A stretch of DNA of 64,000 nucleotides from positions 1,054,001 through 1,118,000 of the forward strand of contig CANXME010000213.1 of assembly GCA_948144175.1 (NCBI GenBank). The letters run 5' to 3'. The notes beneath the pieces are model-generated. The model was not told the DNA's origin. It searched no databases and saw nothing but the letters and a program-made list of their open reading frames with translations. The DNA comes from Closterium sp. NIES-65 (taxonomy: Eukaryota > Streptophyta > Zygnematophyceae > Desmidiales > Closteriaceae). The translations under genes were made by a program, and so were the position numbers. Positions 40,164 to 50,045 of the stretch are shown one piece after another; position 1 is the first letter of the stretch; every line of letters starts with the position of its first letter.

Positions 40164-43075
40164 ACCCCCTCCCCCCTCAGGTTCCTGCCCCCTCAGGTGT
40201 GTCCCAGGTAGACGCCGTTGACCCGGTCGAGGTTACTGGTGACTCTGGTGCTGCTGCGGGTGCTGAGCCTGGGGGTGCTGACTCTAGGGGTGCTGTGCGC
40301 GGGGGTGCTGAGCCTGGGGGTGCTACTGCTGGGGGTGCTGGGCCTGAGGGTGCTACTGCGGAGGGTGCGGAGCCTGGGGGTGCTGAGCCGGGGGGTGCTG
40401 TGCCTGGAGGTGCTAGGTCTGGGGGTGCTGGGTCGGGAGCTGCTGAGCCTGGGGGTGCTGAGCTGGGAGCTGCTGCGCCTGGGGGTGCTGCGTCTGGAGC
40501 TGCTGAGCCTGGGGTTTCTCCTGCTGCTGCGTCTCGCCGGGAGCCCCTCTCTCCACAGGAGCTGCGCGAGTGGTTCGCTCGCCGCTGGAGGCGTGCTGCT
40601 GAGTCTGGAGGTGCTGCTGGAGCTGGGGCTGGAGCTTCTTTGACTGTCGAGGGTGCGGGTGCTGCCGGTCCCGGAGCTGCTGGACCTGCGGGTCCTCCTG
40701 GAGCTGGAGCTGCTGAGGGCGTTGGTGCTGAGCCTACTGCTGTTGGTCCTGCCGCTGGAGGTGTGGGTGGCGCTGGTGCTGTCGCTGAGGGTGCTGGTGC
40801 TGTCCCTGCTGAGTCTGGAGCTGCCGCGCGGCCTCGGCCGTACTTCGTTCCGCTCCTGCAGCAGGTTCTTGGTCTTTCTCCTCCAGTAGAGGGTCCACCG
40901 CCTGTCCAGTCGCAGTCCCTGCTGGAGCCTTCCTCTCCACTGCCTGCTCCCTCTCCTTACACTGGTCCTACTGGAGGTCTTGCTGAGCGTCGTGAGCCTG
41001 CGTCTCGTCCCGCGTCGCCTGTTCGTGCTGCTCGCGCTAGTGGTCGCAGTTCGCGTCAGCGTCCTCCTCCTGTCCCTGGCACGCACCGGATGTCTTTAGG
41101 TCCGTCCACTGCTCCTCTGCGTGCCCCTTTGCCTTCTCCTCCTGAGTCCTCTCTTCCTGCGCTTGCCGACCCTGAGTCGGACTCTCTTCGTGCTGCCAGT
41201 CCTACTGTCACGCGTCTGCTTGCTACTGTCGTCACTGACCCCTCTTTTGAGTCCACTGCTGCGTCTGCTCTAGTCGCTGAGCTCGTCGACTTTGCTGCTC
41301 GCTGTCGTCTCGACTACGCTGCTAGTCTTGTTGCTGAGTTTGCGTCTGTCTGTCCTCCGTCCGTCGGGGGTGAGTGTGCTCTTGGCACGGACGTCCTAGA
41401 GGACAGGCAGGAGGAGTTACAGTGTCTAGCGGCTGCTTCACCTCATCTCGCGTCTGTACTGCTTGCCCCTGAGGGAGACCCGGATGCACTAGACATCCCG
41501 ACTCCGCGTTCTTACGCGGAGGCCGTAGAGGGTCCCTACTCCTCTCAGTGGCAGGCAGCTATGGATGCAGAGATGGCTTCCTGGAAGTCCACAGGCACCT
41601 ACGTTGACGCGGTTCCCCCTCCTGGGGCGAACATCGTCAGTGGCATGTGGATCTTCAGGGTGAAGCGGCCGCCGGGCTCTCCACCTGTCTTCAAGGCACG
41701 GTACGTTGCTCGTGGCTTCAGTCAGCGGCAGGGAGTTGACTACTTTCAGACCTTCTCTCCCACCCCGAAGATGACTACTCTTCGGGTGCTGCTGCACATA
41801 GCCGCTCAGCGCGACTACGAGCTTCACTCTCTCGACTTCAGCACTGCGTTCTTGCAGGGTAGCCTGCACGAGGAGATCTGGCTTCGCCGTCCACCTGGCT
41901 TCACTGGGACTTTCCCTCCTGGCACCCAGTGGAGCCTCCGACGGCCAGTCTACGGTCTCCGCCAGGCACCGCGTGAGTGGCACGACACACTGAGGACTAC
42001 GCTTGCGGCTTTTGGGTTTGCTCCTTCTACTGCTGACCCGTCGCTGTTTCTTCGCACCGACACTTCCCTGCCGCCGTTCTACATCCTCGTGTACGTCGAC
42101 GACTTGGTCTTTGCCACAGCGGACACTGCTGGACTCGCCTACGTGAAGTCCGAGCTGCTGAAGAGACACACGTGCATAGACCTGGGTGAACTGCGCAGCT
42201 ACCTTGGCTTGCAGATCACTCGGGACAGAGCACGCCGCACCATTACCTTGACTCATTCACACATGGTGCAGCAGGTCCTTCAGCGCTTCGGCTTCACGTA
42301 CTCCTCGCCTCAGGCCACTCCTCTGCCTACTCGCCACTCACTCTCAGCTCTGCCTTCGGATGAGTCCGTAGAGTCGAGTGGTCCGTATGCAGAGCTTGTT
42401 GGCTGCCTCATGTACCTGATGACCTGCACACGACCTGACCTTGCATACCCTCTGAGCATTCTTGCACGCTATGTTGCTCCTGGGAGACACAGACCGGAGC
42501 ACATGGCTGCAGCGAAGAGGGTATTGCGCTACCTGTGCAGTACGTCGGGCATGGGGCTAGTGCTTGGAGGGCGGAGTCCAGTGGTCCTTACCGGCCACGC
42601 GGACGCTTCTTGGGCTGACGACCAGGCTACGCAGCGGTCGTCACAGGGTTACACCTTCAGTCTTGGTTCCGGCTCTGTCTCGTGGCGGTCTACTCGCTCG
42701 TCTTCGGTTCTCGGCTCCAGTTGTGAGGCTGAGATCTACGCCGGGGCCATGGCTGCACAGGAGCTTCGCTGGCTCACCTACCTGCTGACTGACCTTGGAG
42801 AGCCGCCTCGTTCTCCTCCAGTGCTGTACGTAGACAACAAGGCCATGCTGGCCTTGTGTCGAGAGCAGCGCTCGGAGCACAGAACGAAGCACATTGCTCT
42901 CCGCTACTTCCTTGCTCGTGAGCTGCAGCAGCGTGGTCAGTTGCGACTTGCGTACGTGGCCTCTGAGGCCAACACTGCTGATGTGTTCACCAAGGCACTC
43001 GCGCCTTGTGACCATCAGCGCTTTTGCACCCAGCTGGGTCTTGTGCCTGTCTTGCCTCACTTGCTCTCCTCTTGA
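40160..43075 (+). CDS. Copia G linker-reverse transcriptase-RNase H (about 971 codons)
   Basis: Continuation of the polyprotein in another frame after the C run. First comes the linker: PLPPQVPAPSGVSQVD, then about 25 pentapeptide-like units (GGAEP/GGATA, 40255-40510), then REPLSPQELREWF and an Ala/Gly-rich tract. RT: AEAVEGPYSSQWQ, MWIFRVKRPPG, QRQGVDYFQTF, FLQGSLHEEIWLRRPPG, and catalytic LVYVDDLVFAT (about 42086-42118). RNase H: TGHADASWADD, SSCEAEIYAGA, VLYVDNKAMLAL, ANTADVFTKAL. It ends LVPVLPHLLSS. All RT/RNase H motifs are whole. It has no plausible own start, so expression depends on the upstream frame. Confidence 0.92.
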   Translation, partial: VDPLPPQVPAPSGVSQVDAVDPVEVTGDSGAAAGAEPGGADSRGAVRGGAEPGGATAGGAGPEGATAEGAEPGGAEPGGAVPGGARSGGAGSGAAEPGGAELGAAAPGGAASGAAEPGVSPAAASRREPLSPQELREWFARRWRRAAESGGAAGAGAGASLTVEGAGAAGPGAAGPAGPPGAGAAEGVGAEPTAVGPAAGGVGGAGAVAEGAGAVPAESGAAARPRPYFVPLLQQVLGLSPPVEGPPPVQSQSLLEPSSPLPAPSPYTGPTGGLAERREPASRPASPVRAARASGRSSRQRPPPVPGTHRMSLGPSTAPLRAPLPSPPESSLPALADPESDSLRAASPTVTRLLATVVTDPSFESTAASALVAELVDFAARCRLDYAASLVAEFASVCPPSVGGECALGTDVLEDRQEELQCLAAASPHLASVLLAPEGDPDALDIPTPRSYAEAVEGPYSSQWQAAMDAEMASWKSTGTYVDAVPPPGANIVSGMWIFRVKRPPGSPPVFKARYVARGFSQRQGVDYFQTFSPTPKMTTLRVLLHIAAQRDYELHSLDFSTAFLQGSLHEEIWLRRPPGFTGTFPPGTQWSLRRPVYGLRQAPREWHDTLRTTLAAFGFAPSTADPSLFLRTDTSLPPFYILVYVDDLVFATADTAGLAYVKSELLKRHTCIDLGELRSYLGLQITRDRARRTITLTHSHMVQQVLQRFGFTYSSPQATPLPTRHSLSALPSDESVESSGPYAELVGCLMYLMTCTRPDLAYPLSILARYVAPGRHRPEHMAAAKRVLRYLCSTSGMGLVLGGRSPVVLTGHADASWADDQATQRSSQGYTFSLGSGSVSWRSTRSSSVLGSSCEAEIYAGAMAAQELRWLTYLLTDLGEPPRSPPVLYVDNKAMLALCREQRSEHRTKHIALRYFLARELQQRGQLRLAYVASEANTADVFTKALAPCDHQRFCTQLGLVPVLPHLLSS

Positions 43076-43258
43076 CTTCACTTGTACTGTGACATATATA
43101 TATGCCTGCTCTTGCTTGTCTAGTTTTATATATATGTTTGTACTCCTGCATGTGAACTGGCCTCTGGCCCTACTCTTGTGCTCGGACTGTGTGGTGACTT
43201 TGTGATCCACCCTGAGCTTGCTTTGCTTTGCTTGACTGGTCTTGTGACCCCTTGTTCT
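43076..43258 (+). other. Copia G conserved 3' non-coding domain
   Basis: 183 bp between the polyprotein stop and the polypurine hairpin. It has a TATATATATG tract (43093-43103) and a block GTGAACTGGCC ... TGTGGTGACTTTGTGATCCA ... GAGCTTGCTTTGCTTTGCTTGACTGGTCTTGTGACC. The block is kept in A, C, E, H, J and M. Function unknown; possibly RNA packaging or 3' processing. Confidence 0.7.
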
Positions 43259-43281
43259 CCCCCACTTTGCCTATGGGGGTG
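43259..43281 (+). promoter_or_regulatory. Copia G polypurine tract with hairpin
   Basis: CCCCCA (43259-43264), 9-nt loop, TGGGGG (43274-43279), then TG before the LTR at 43282. A perfect 6-bp stem ends one or two bases from the LTR, conserved across the family. Confidence 0.75.
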
Positions 43282-43410
43282 TGTCAGATTTATATGACAT
43301 AGTTGCTGTAGGCTATAGTGGGGTAGCACATATGGGGTACAGGTTTTCTAGGGTTGTATTTGTACCCAATCTTTCCTTAGTCATTCCATTCCTGTTTTCT
43401 TTACTCCACA
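43282..43410 (+). repeat. Copia G 3' LTR
   Basis: Identical to 35960-36088; followed by the duplicated target GTACC. Confidence 0.95.
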
Positions 43411-43415
43411 GTACC

Positions 43416-43674
43416 GGGCAAATAAAGTCCCGATACCTGGTAAAGTTTGTTTTATGCATCGTGATGTTGGAGTATGGATGCTAAACTAGGAATTTGAAAT
43501 GCATCACCATCTAACTCACGTTTGGACAGTGCTGTAACGTTCATCCTAAGGCATGATTTCGTCTCTACAGTACAAATTGAACTATGTTTACGCTGGATCA
43601 TTCCATAACGCCGCACTGATCCAACCGTCCAAACAATCAGAGATTTGCGGTGCTCACATGCCTTTTCAGGGAAC
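43416..43674. other. Unique DNA between copia G and gypsy K
   Basis: 259 bp of AT-richer sequence that was continuous with 35720-35959 before G inserted. No feature is recognised. Confidence 0.6.
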
Positions 43675-44002
43675 TGTAAGGAATTTTCTCGGCATTCCTT
43701 ACGGAGCCCGACTACATCGCGTACAGCAACAGCCGTTGTTCGCCCGTTACCGCTAACGGGACTTCGCCAACTTCGCGCGCACTGTTTTGCCAAACCTCGC
43801 ACTGCTGGCCCGGCCGTGTCGGCCTACGCTTTGGGACTAGCCCGAGCCTCGCTGCCAGCATAGCACTAGCTAGCTCGCACGCACCGCGTTACCGTTTGCA
43901 TGTTTCGCGTATAAATGTTCACTCATGCCTTCGCTCACATCTTTGTACTCGTTTGACACCTTAGTGCAATTCTCACTACTTTGATTCATTGCACCCGTAA
44001 CA
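43675..44002 (+). repeat. Gypsy K 5' LTR
   Basis: 328 bp, TGTAAGGAATTTTC ... GCACCCGTAACA. It opens with an inverted repeat GTAAGGAAT (43676-43684) / ATTCCTTAC (43694-43702). GCGTATAAATGTTC near 43908 could be a TATA box. CTTGGTATTCAGAGCCCC (PBS) follows at 44003. Confidence 0.85.
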
Positions 44003-44185
44003 CTTGGTATTCAGAGCCCCTTTCTTTCGGACCGCGCATCTCCGCACCCCAGGAAATCAACTTTTGATTTTTCACTCGAAGGGACTCACGTACCTTAGCA
44101 CCTAGGAGCCGGTGTCCTCGCGTTCTCTCGTAAACGCGTGCAGCCACGACTGCGCCTAGACTAAGACGAGCAGACGCCCTTCGAA

Positions 44186-44283
44186 ATGGCTAAACACATC
44201 GACGTCAGGACTCTCACGCAGGAGCACTTGAACAATCTGCTGCGACAAATCTGCGAGAGCGCCGAGGAAATCGCGACGCTGAC
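44186..44283 (+). pseudogene. Gypsy K gag, first part
   Basis: ATG at 44186: MAKHIDVRTLTQEHLNNLLR ... AEEIATLT, equivalent to the gag starts of O and F. It breaks at the copia H target site and resumes in frame sense at 51982 with LTAERSSLQNDL. Confidence 0.8.
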
Positions 44284-44415
44284 TGTCAGAACATTATAGC
44301 TTATACATTTGTGTAGGCTATAGTGGGGTAGCCCATAAGGGGTACAGCCCAATTAGGGTTAGTACTTGTACCCAACTGTTTCATAGTTCATCCATTCCAT
44401 TCTCACTTCTCGTCA
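44284..44415 (+). repeat. Copia H 5' LTR
   Basis: TGTCAGAACATTATAGCTTA ... CTTCTCGTCA, followed by TGGTATCGAGCAGG. Confidence 0.93.
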
Positions 44416-44559
44416 TGGTATCGAGCAGGTTCCCGAGTGGGAATAATGCCTAGGGCCCACCACGAACTTTTTTTTTCCCTGCCCTGAGCGCGCTTAGCTC
44501 CTAACCCGAGTAGCGCCTCGAGCCGCCTTAGTGGCCCCTATTGGCCGCCCTTACTGCCC

Positions 44560-45530
44560 CTCGAGCCGCCCGCTACGGCCCCGCTTAGGCCCCGTCGGCC
44601 CCGCTACGGCCCCGCTTAGGCCCCGCTACGGCCCCGCTACGGCCCCGTCGGCCCCGCTTAGGCCCCGCTACGGCCCCGCTACGGCCCCGTCGGCCCCATC
44701 CGCCCTGCTTAGGCCCCGCTACGGCCCCGCTACGGCCCCGTCGGCCCCGCTACGGCCCCGCTTAGGCCCCGTCGGCCCCGCTACGGCCCCGCTACGGCCC
44801 CGCTACGGCCCCGCTACGGCCCCGCTACGGCCCCGCTACGGCCCCGCTACGGCCCCGTCGGCCCCGTCGGCCCCACTACGGCCTCGCTTAGGCCCCGTCG
44901 GCCCCGCTACGGCCCCGCTTAGGCCCCGCTACGGCCCCGCTACGGCCCCGCTACGGCCCCGTCGGCCCCGCTTAGGCCCCCCTACGGCCCCGCTACGGCC
45001 CCACTACGGCCCCGTCGGCCCCGTCGGCCCCGCTTAGGCCCCGCTACGGCCCCGCTACGGCCCCGTCGGCCCCGTCCGCCCCGCTACGGCCCCGCTACGG
45101 CCCCGCTGCGGCCCCGCTACAGCCCCACTTCGGCCCCGTCGGCCTCTCTACGGCCCCACTTAGGCCCCACTTAGGCCCCGTCGCCACCGCGGCCCCGCCC
45201 ACCCTTGCGGCCCGCCGCCACCTGCGACCTCGCCACCACCTGCGACCCCGCCTCCCAGCGCCCGCAACGCCGAGCAGCCGAACCGCCGGCCACCTGAGCC
45301 GCCCGACAGCCGAGCCGCCAAGCACCGTGCAGCCGAGCCGCCCAGCAGCCGAGCCGCCCAGCAGCCGAGCCGCCCAGCAGCTGAGCCGCCCAGCAGCCGA
45401 GCCGCCCGACGGCCGAGCCGCCCCGCACCAGCAGCCGAGCCGCCCAGCAGCCGAGCCGCCCAGCAGCCAAGCCACCCTGCAGCCGAGTCGTCCGACACCC
45501 GAGCCGCCGAGCAGCCCGATCGCTCCACCT
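44560..45530 (+). repeat. Copia H leader minisatellites
   Basis: About 44570-45180 is an 11-bp array of GGCCCCGCTAC with GGCCCCGTC and GGCCCCGCTTA variants. 45290-45500 is a 16-bp array of GCAGCCGAGCCGCCCA. Both are far more regular than in I. Confidence 0.88.
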
Positions 45531-45581
45531 ACCTGGTAAGAGCACAGTCTCTGCCACTGCACTGCCCTGCCTCCTGCTGTT

Positions 45582-47779
45582 ATGGCTTCCCCTAACGTTC
45601 TCACATTTGACGCTGAGGGTCGGGCAGTGGACTTTGAGGTCTGGGTAGATGATCTGCAGCTTTTCCTGCAGTGCGATAGGGCAGACGGCCTCTCCCTGTT
45701 TGACCTCACTTCTGGTGCCTCCCCTGCCCCTGCTGCTGATGCTGACGCCACTGTTTGCTCACACTGGGCCACACGTGACGCTGCTGCTCGCCTTGCTGTG
45801 CGCCGCCACTTACCGACCACTGAGCGTGCACACTTTAGCCAGTACAAGAGTGCTCAGACCTTGTACAACGCTGTAGTTGCACGCTACTCTTCCCCTGCCA
45901 CTGCTGCACTGAGCCGCCTCATGCTACCGTACCTCTTCCCTGACCTTGCTGCCTTTCCCACTGTTGCTGACCTCATAACGCACCTCCGCACTAGTGACAC
46001 TCGCTACCGTGCTGCGCTTCCTGCTGAGTTCTGCGCCAAGAACCCCCCCCCCCCATGTACATCACCCTCTACTACATAGTCACCCGTCTCCCTGACTCTC
46101 TCCGTGTAGTCAGGGACCACTTCCTCTCTGTTTTCCCCACCACTCTCGAGAAGGCCCTCCTAGCGATAGAGAAGAGCATAGTCGCTGTAGGAGCCTCTCG
46201 TGGTGACCCTCGCACCCCCGTCTTTGAGGGGTGTTCTCCCTCCCCCCTCTTGCCCTCTGTTGCCTCAGCTGCTGCGGCCGACCTCGTTGGTTTCGAGTCG
46301 GTCAGCGCTGCGTCTGCCCCAAGCAGAAGACGCCGCACCGGCAAGGGCAAGGGGGGCAAGGGCACTGGAGGAGGTGGAGGGGGCGGTAGAGGTGGTGGTG
46401 GAGGTGGTGGAGGGAGTGGGGGTGGTGGTGGGAGTGGTGCTGGGGGTGGCGGCGGCGGCGGCAGCAGTGGAGGCGGCGGAGGCGGTGGAGGTGGCGGAGG
46501 GAGCGGAGGCGGCGGAGGTAGTGGAGGAGGCGGAGGTGGAGGAGGCGGCGGAGGCGGCGGAGGCGGCGGCGGCGGCGGCGGCGGCGGAGGCGGCGGTGGT
46601 GGAGCGAGTCGCGACTCTGCGTCGAGGAGTGGCGCCGGTGGTGGTCAGCGCCAGCAGCAGCAACGGAGTGGTGTGACCTTGTCCCCTCAGCAGCTTTGTG
46701 AGTGGTACATTGCACGCCAGTGCGGTGGGGGTTTTGGTCCCTGCTCTTACGTTCTCCGTATTGGCGACCGCACTGGTGAGCAGTGCGGGGGTCCGCACTC
46801 CACCCAGCGCTGCTTTGGTCGCCTGACGGACGTGTGGCATCGCCAGTTCCTTGAGGCGTCAGAGATCCCTCGCTGGGGAGATCTGGCTAAGGCCGGGGTT
46901 GCTATCTTTGATCTTGACTTTGATGCTATTCTTGCTGCCATGTATACTGTTGCTGATAGTGTTGAGGGTGCGTGTTACCTGTGTGTACCGCCTGACCCGG
47001 GCATTGAGGCTGCTGCGCTAGGTGCTGGTGAGACTGCTGCTCTAGGTGCTAGTGCGTCTGCTGCCCCAGGTGCCAGTGCGTCTGCCGCCCCAGGTGCGGG
47101 TGAGTCTGCTCTCTCAGGTACTACGTCGGCTCAGGCCTTCCACACCTTCACCCTGGACTCGGGTGCGTCCCGCTCCTTCTTTCGAGACCGCACCACTCTT
47201 ACGCCCCTTAGTCGGCCGGTTGCAGTCTCCCTAGTAGACCCCTCTGGGGGTCCTGTCCTTGCTAGCTTCTCCACTGTCCTTCCGTGCCCTGCAGCCCCCT
47301 CTAGCACCCTGTCTGGTCTCTACCTCCCCTCGTTCTCTACGAACTTGGTGAGTGGAGCGGACCTACAGGATCGAGGGGTTGACCGGTTCACTCCTGCGAG
47401 TCAGCGAGTGACCCACTGCAGGTGTGCTCGGACAGGCCGACACTTGGCCACGTTCACCCGTCGGCCCGGGTCAAGCCTCTACACCCTTACTGTTGAGTCT
47501 CCTCCTACTGCTGAGTCTGCCCAGGTAGCTGCGTCGAGTCAGGAAGCTGCGTCGAGTCAGGTGCATGTTGCGACGTCCAGGTCTGGTCCTGAGTCTGCCC
47601 CCTGCTCGTGTCATCTTCTGTCCCACCAAACTCTCCTTTGGCACCACCGCCTTGGTCACCCCTCCTTGCCTCGTCTCCGAGGCATGGCCTCCCGTGTCCT
47701 TGTCTCTGGTCTTCCTCGGTCTCTCCCTCCCCTTCCTCCGCGGCCTGGCCCTACCTGCGTCCCCTGCGTCGAGGGGTGA
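45582..47779 (+). pseudogene. Copia H gag-protease and GAG-pre-integrase
   Basis: ATG at 45582 (MASPNVLTFDAEGRAVDFEV). The frame is lost at a run of twelve C (46042-46053; G and I have ten) inside AKNPPPMYI, and continues in another frame from 46055. Then come a Gly tract (about 46370-46600), the QQLCEWYIARQ module, the zinc-like CSYVLRIGD ... EQCGGPHSTQRC cluster, protease LDSGASRSFFRD and LLWHHRLGHPSLPRL. It stops at TGA 47777-47779 just after CVEG, where siblings have Arg or Trp. The lesions are two small changes. Confidence 0.88.
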
Positions 47780-50045
47780 CAGCGCGCCGCCCCTCACTCC
47801 TCCGAGTTTCCTCCGACAGAGGCTCCGCTGCAGACTCTACACATGGACGTGTGGGGCCCAGCCCGCGTTAGTGGGCAGGGGAGAGAGCGGTACTTTCTGC
47901 TGGTCGTTGACTACTACTCGCGTTACACCACAGTCTTCCCCTTGCGCAGCAAGGGTGACGTCACTGAGGTGTTGATCGACTGGATCCGCGCAGCTCGTCT
48001 CCAGCTCAGAGAGAGTTTCGGCTCGGACTTTCCTGTTTTGCGTCTGCACTCGGACAGAGGAGGGGAGTTTTCCTCTGCCCGTCTGGGAGCCTTCTGTCGG
48101 GCACAGGGCATCCGCCAGACCTTCACGCTTCCGGCCTCTCCACCGCAAAATGGGATTGCTGAGCGCCGCATTGGCATGGTCATGGACGTCGCGCGTACGT
48201 CCATGATGCATGCGGCTGCCCCCCATTTTCTGTGGCCGTTTGCGGTTCAGTACGCCGCGCATCAGCTCAACCTTCAGCCCCGGGTCTCCTTGCCAGAGAC
48301 CTCCCCCGCCTTGCGGTGGACAGGGAAGGTTGGCGATGCGTCTGCGTTTCGGGTCTGGGGATCTCTAGCGTTTGTCCGCGACTTGTGTGCGGACAAGCTG
48401 TCCCCCCGTGCTGTTCCTTGCGTCTTCCTTGGCTTCCCCCCTGACGCGCCTGGCTGGCAGTTTTACCACCCCACCACGCGCCGTGTTCTGTCCTCCGAGG
48501 AAGTCACCTTTGACGAGTCGGTGCCTTACTACCGTTTCTTCCCCTACCGCACTGCGCCCCTCCCCCCGACGCCGCTCTTCCTTGCGCCAGGTGCTACTCA
48601 GGTAGACCCCCTCCCTCCTCAGGGTCCTGCCCCTTCAGGTGTGTCCCAGGTAGACGCAGTCGAGCCTGTCGAGGCAGCTGTAGACTCTGGTGCTGCTAGA
48701 GGTGCTGAGCCTGCGGGTGCCGGGTCTGCGGGTGCCGGGTCTGGGTGTGCTGAGTCTAGGGGTGCTGAGACTGGAGGTGCTGAGCCTGGGGGTGCTGAGT
48801 CTGGGGGTGCGGAGCCTGGGGGTGCTGGGTCTGCTCGTGTGGCCGCCGGCGGTACTTCGTCGAGGCGGGAGCCGCTCTCTCCACAGGAGCTACGCGTGTG
48901 GTTCGCCCGCCGCTGGAGACGTGCTGCTGAGTCTGGGGGTGTTGGCGCTGGTGTTTCTACTGGTGCTGGTGCGTCTGGGGGTGCTGCTGAGGCAGCTCGG
49001 GCTGACGGTCCTACTCAAGTTGGTGCTGCTGCAGTTGGATCTCCTGGGGGTGTTGGCGCTGGTGTTCCTACTGGTGGTGGTGCGTCTGGGGGTGCTGCTA
49101 AGGTAGCTGGTGCTGGCGGTCCTACTGGAGTTAGTGCTGCTGGAGCTGGAGCTGCTAGGGGTGTTGGCGCTGGTGTTTCTACTGGTGCTGACGGTCCTAC
49201 CGGAGATGGTGCTACTGGAGCTGGAGCTGCTGGGGGTGTTGGCGCTGGCGGTGCTGCTGGCGCTGATGCTTCTGAGGGTACTGGAGTTGGCGCTGTTGGA
49301 GCTGGAGGTTCTGCTGGCGCTGGTGCTGCCGCTGGGGGTACTGGTGCTGTACTTGCTGGTTCTAGAGGCGCTGCGCTACCGAGGCCGTACTTCGTTCCGC
49401 TCCTGGAGCAGGTTCTTGGTCTCCTGCCCTCTACTGGTCCTTTTCCTTCCCTAGAGTGGCCACCGCCTATCCACTCGCATTCACAGTTACCGCCCGCCTC
49501 CCCTCTACCTTCTCCTTCTCCCTACACTGGTCCTATTGGAGGTCTTGCTGAGTGTCGTGAGCCTGCGTCTCGTCCCGCGTCACCTGTTCGTGCTGCTCGC
49601 ACTAGTGGTCGTACTGCGCGTCCGCATCCTCATGCGGTCCCCGGCACACACCAGATGGCACTGCGTCCTTCCACTGCTCCTCTACGTGTCCCGTTGCCGT
49701 CTCCTCCAAAGTCCTCTCTTCCTTCTCTTGCTGACCCGGAGTCTGACTCCCTTCGTGCTACTAGTCCTTCGGTCACGCGCCTTCTTGCTACTGTCGTCAC
49801 TGACCCTTCCTTTGAGTCTGCTGCTGCGTCTGCTCTCGTTGCTGAGCTTGTCGACTTCGCTGCTCGCTGTCCTCTAGACTACGCTGCCAGTCTTGTTGCT
49901 GAGTCTGAGTCTGTCTGTCCTCCGTCCGTCGGGGGTGAGTGTGCTCTTAGCACGGACGTCCTTGAGGACAGGCACGAGGAGTTCCAGTGCTTTGCGGCTG
50001 CTTTGCCCCATCTCGTGTCCACGCTGATTGCCCCTGAGGGAGACC
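47780..50045 (+). pseudogene. Copia H integrase and linker
   Basis: Same frame as upstream after the stop. The integrase core has HMDVWGPARVSG, LRLHSDRGGEF and SPPQNGIAERR, with all acidic residues intact. GKVGDASAFRVWGS follows, then a long linker with GGAEP-type units (48700-48840), REPLSPQELRVWF and GAGASGGAA repeats. A single-base loss near 50050 (GATGCCCAGAC versus GATGCACCAGAC) ends the frame at the start of RT. Confidence 0.88.

Larger units (their letters stand above)
35960..43410 (+). mobile_element. Ty1/copia element G, full-length and very young
   Basis: 7451 bp with two identical 129-bp LTRs (35960-36088, 43282-43410) and the 5-bp duplication GTACC (35955-35959, 43411-43415). It has PBS, minisatellite leader, Gag-protease-integrase frame, RT/RNase H frame, 3' domain and polypurine hairpin. 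Two defects are visible: a frame change in a C run at 40149-40158, and Asn for the second catalytic Asp of integrase. It is the reference copy for the short-LTR family here. Confidence 0.95.
43675..44283 (+). mobile_element. Ty3/gypsy element K (left part)
   Basis: 5' LTR, PBS, leader and the first 33 codons of gag, interrupted at 44283 by copia H (duplicated CTGAC, 44279-44283 and 51982-51986). It continues at 51982-54643, where copia I cuts it again. Integrase and 3' LTR are not in the window. Confidence 0.85.

Noticed and set aside
43553-43756. A frame with GTVRNFLGIPYGA, resembling the start of a type-B carboxylesterase
   Set aside because: The motif spans the start of the gypsy K LTR (TGTAAGGAATTTTC at 43675), which recurs in gypsy F. 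There is no catalytic triad or downstream esterase sequence, so the match is coincidental.
44570-45180. Regular short repeats that might suggest a CRISPR array
   Set aside because: Units of 11 bp are contiguous with no unique spacers, lie in a retrotransposon leader, and the DNA is eukaryotic.
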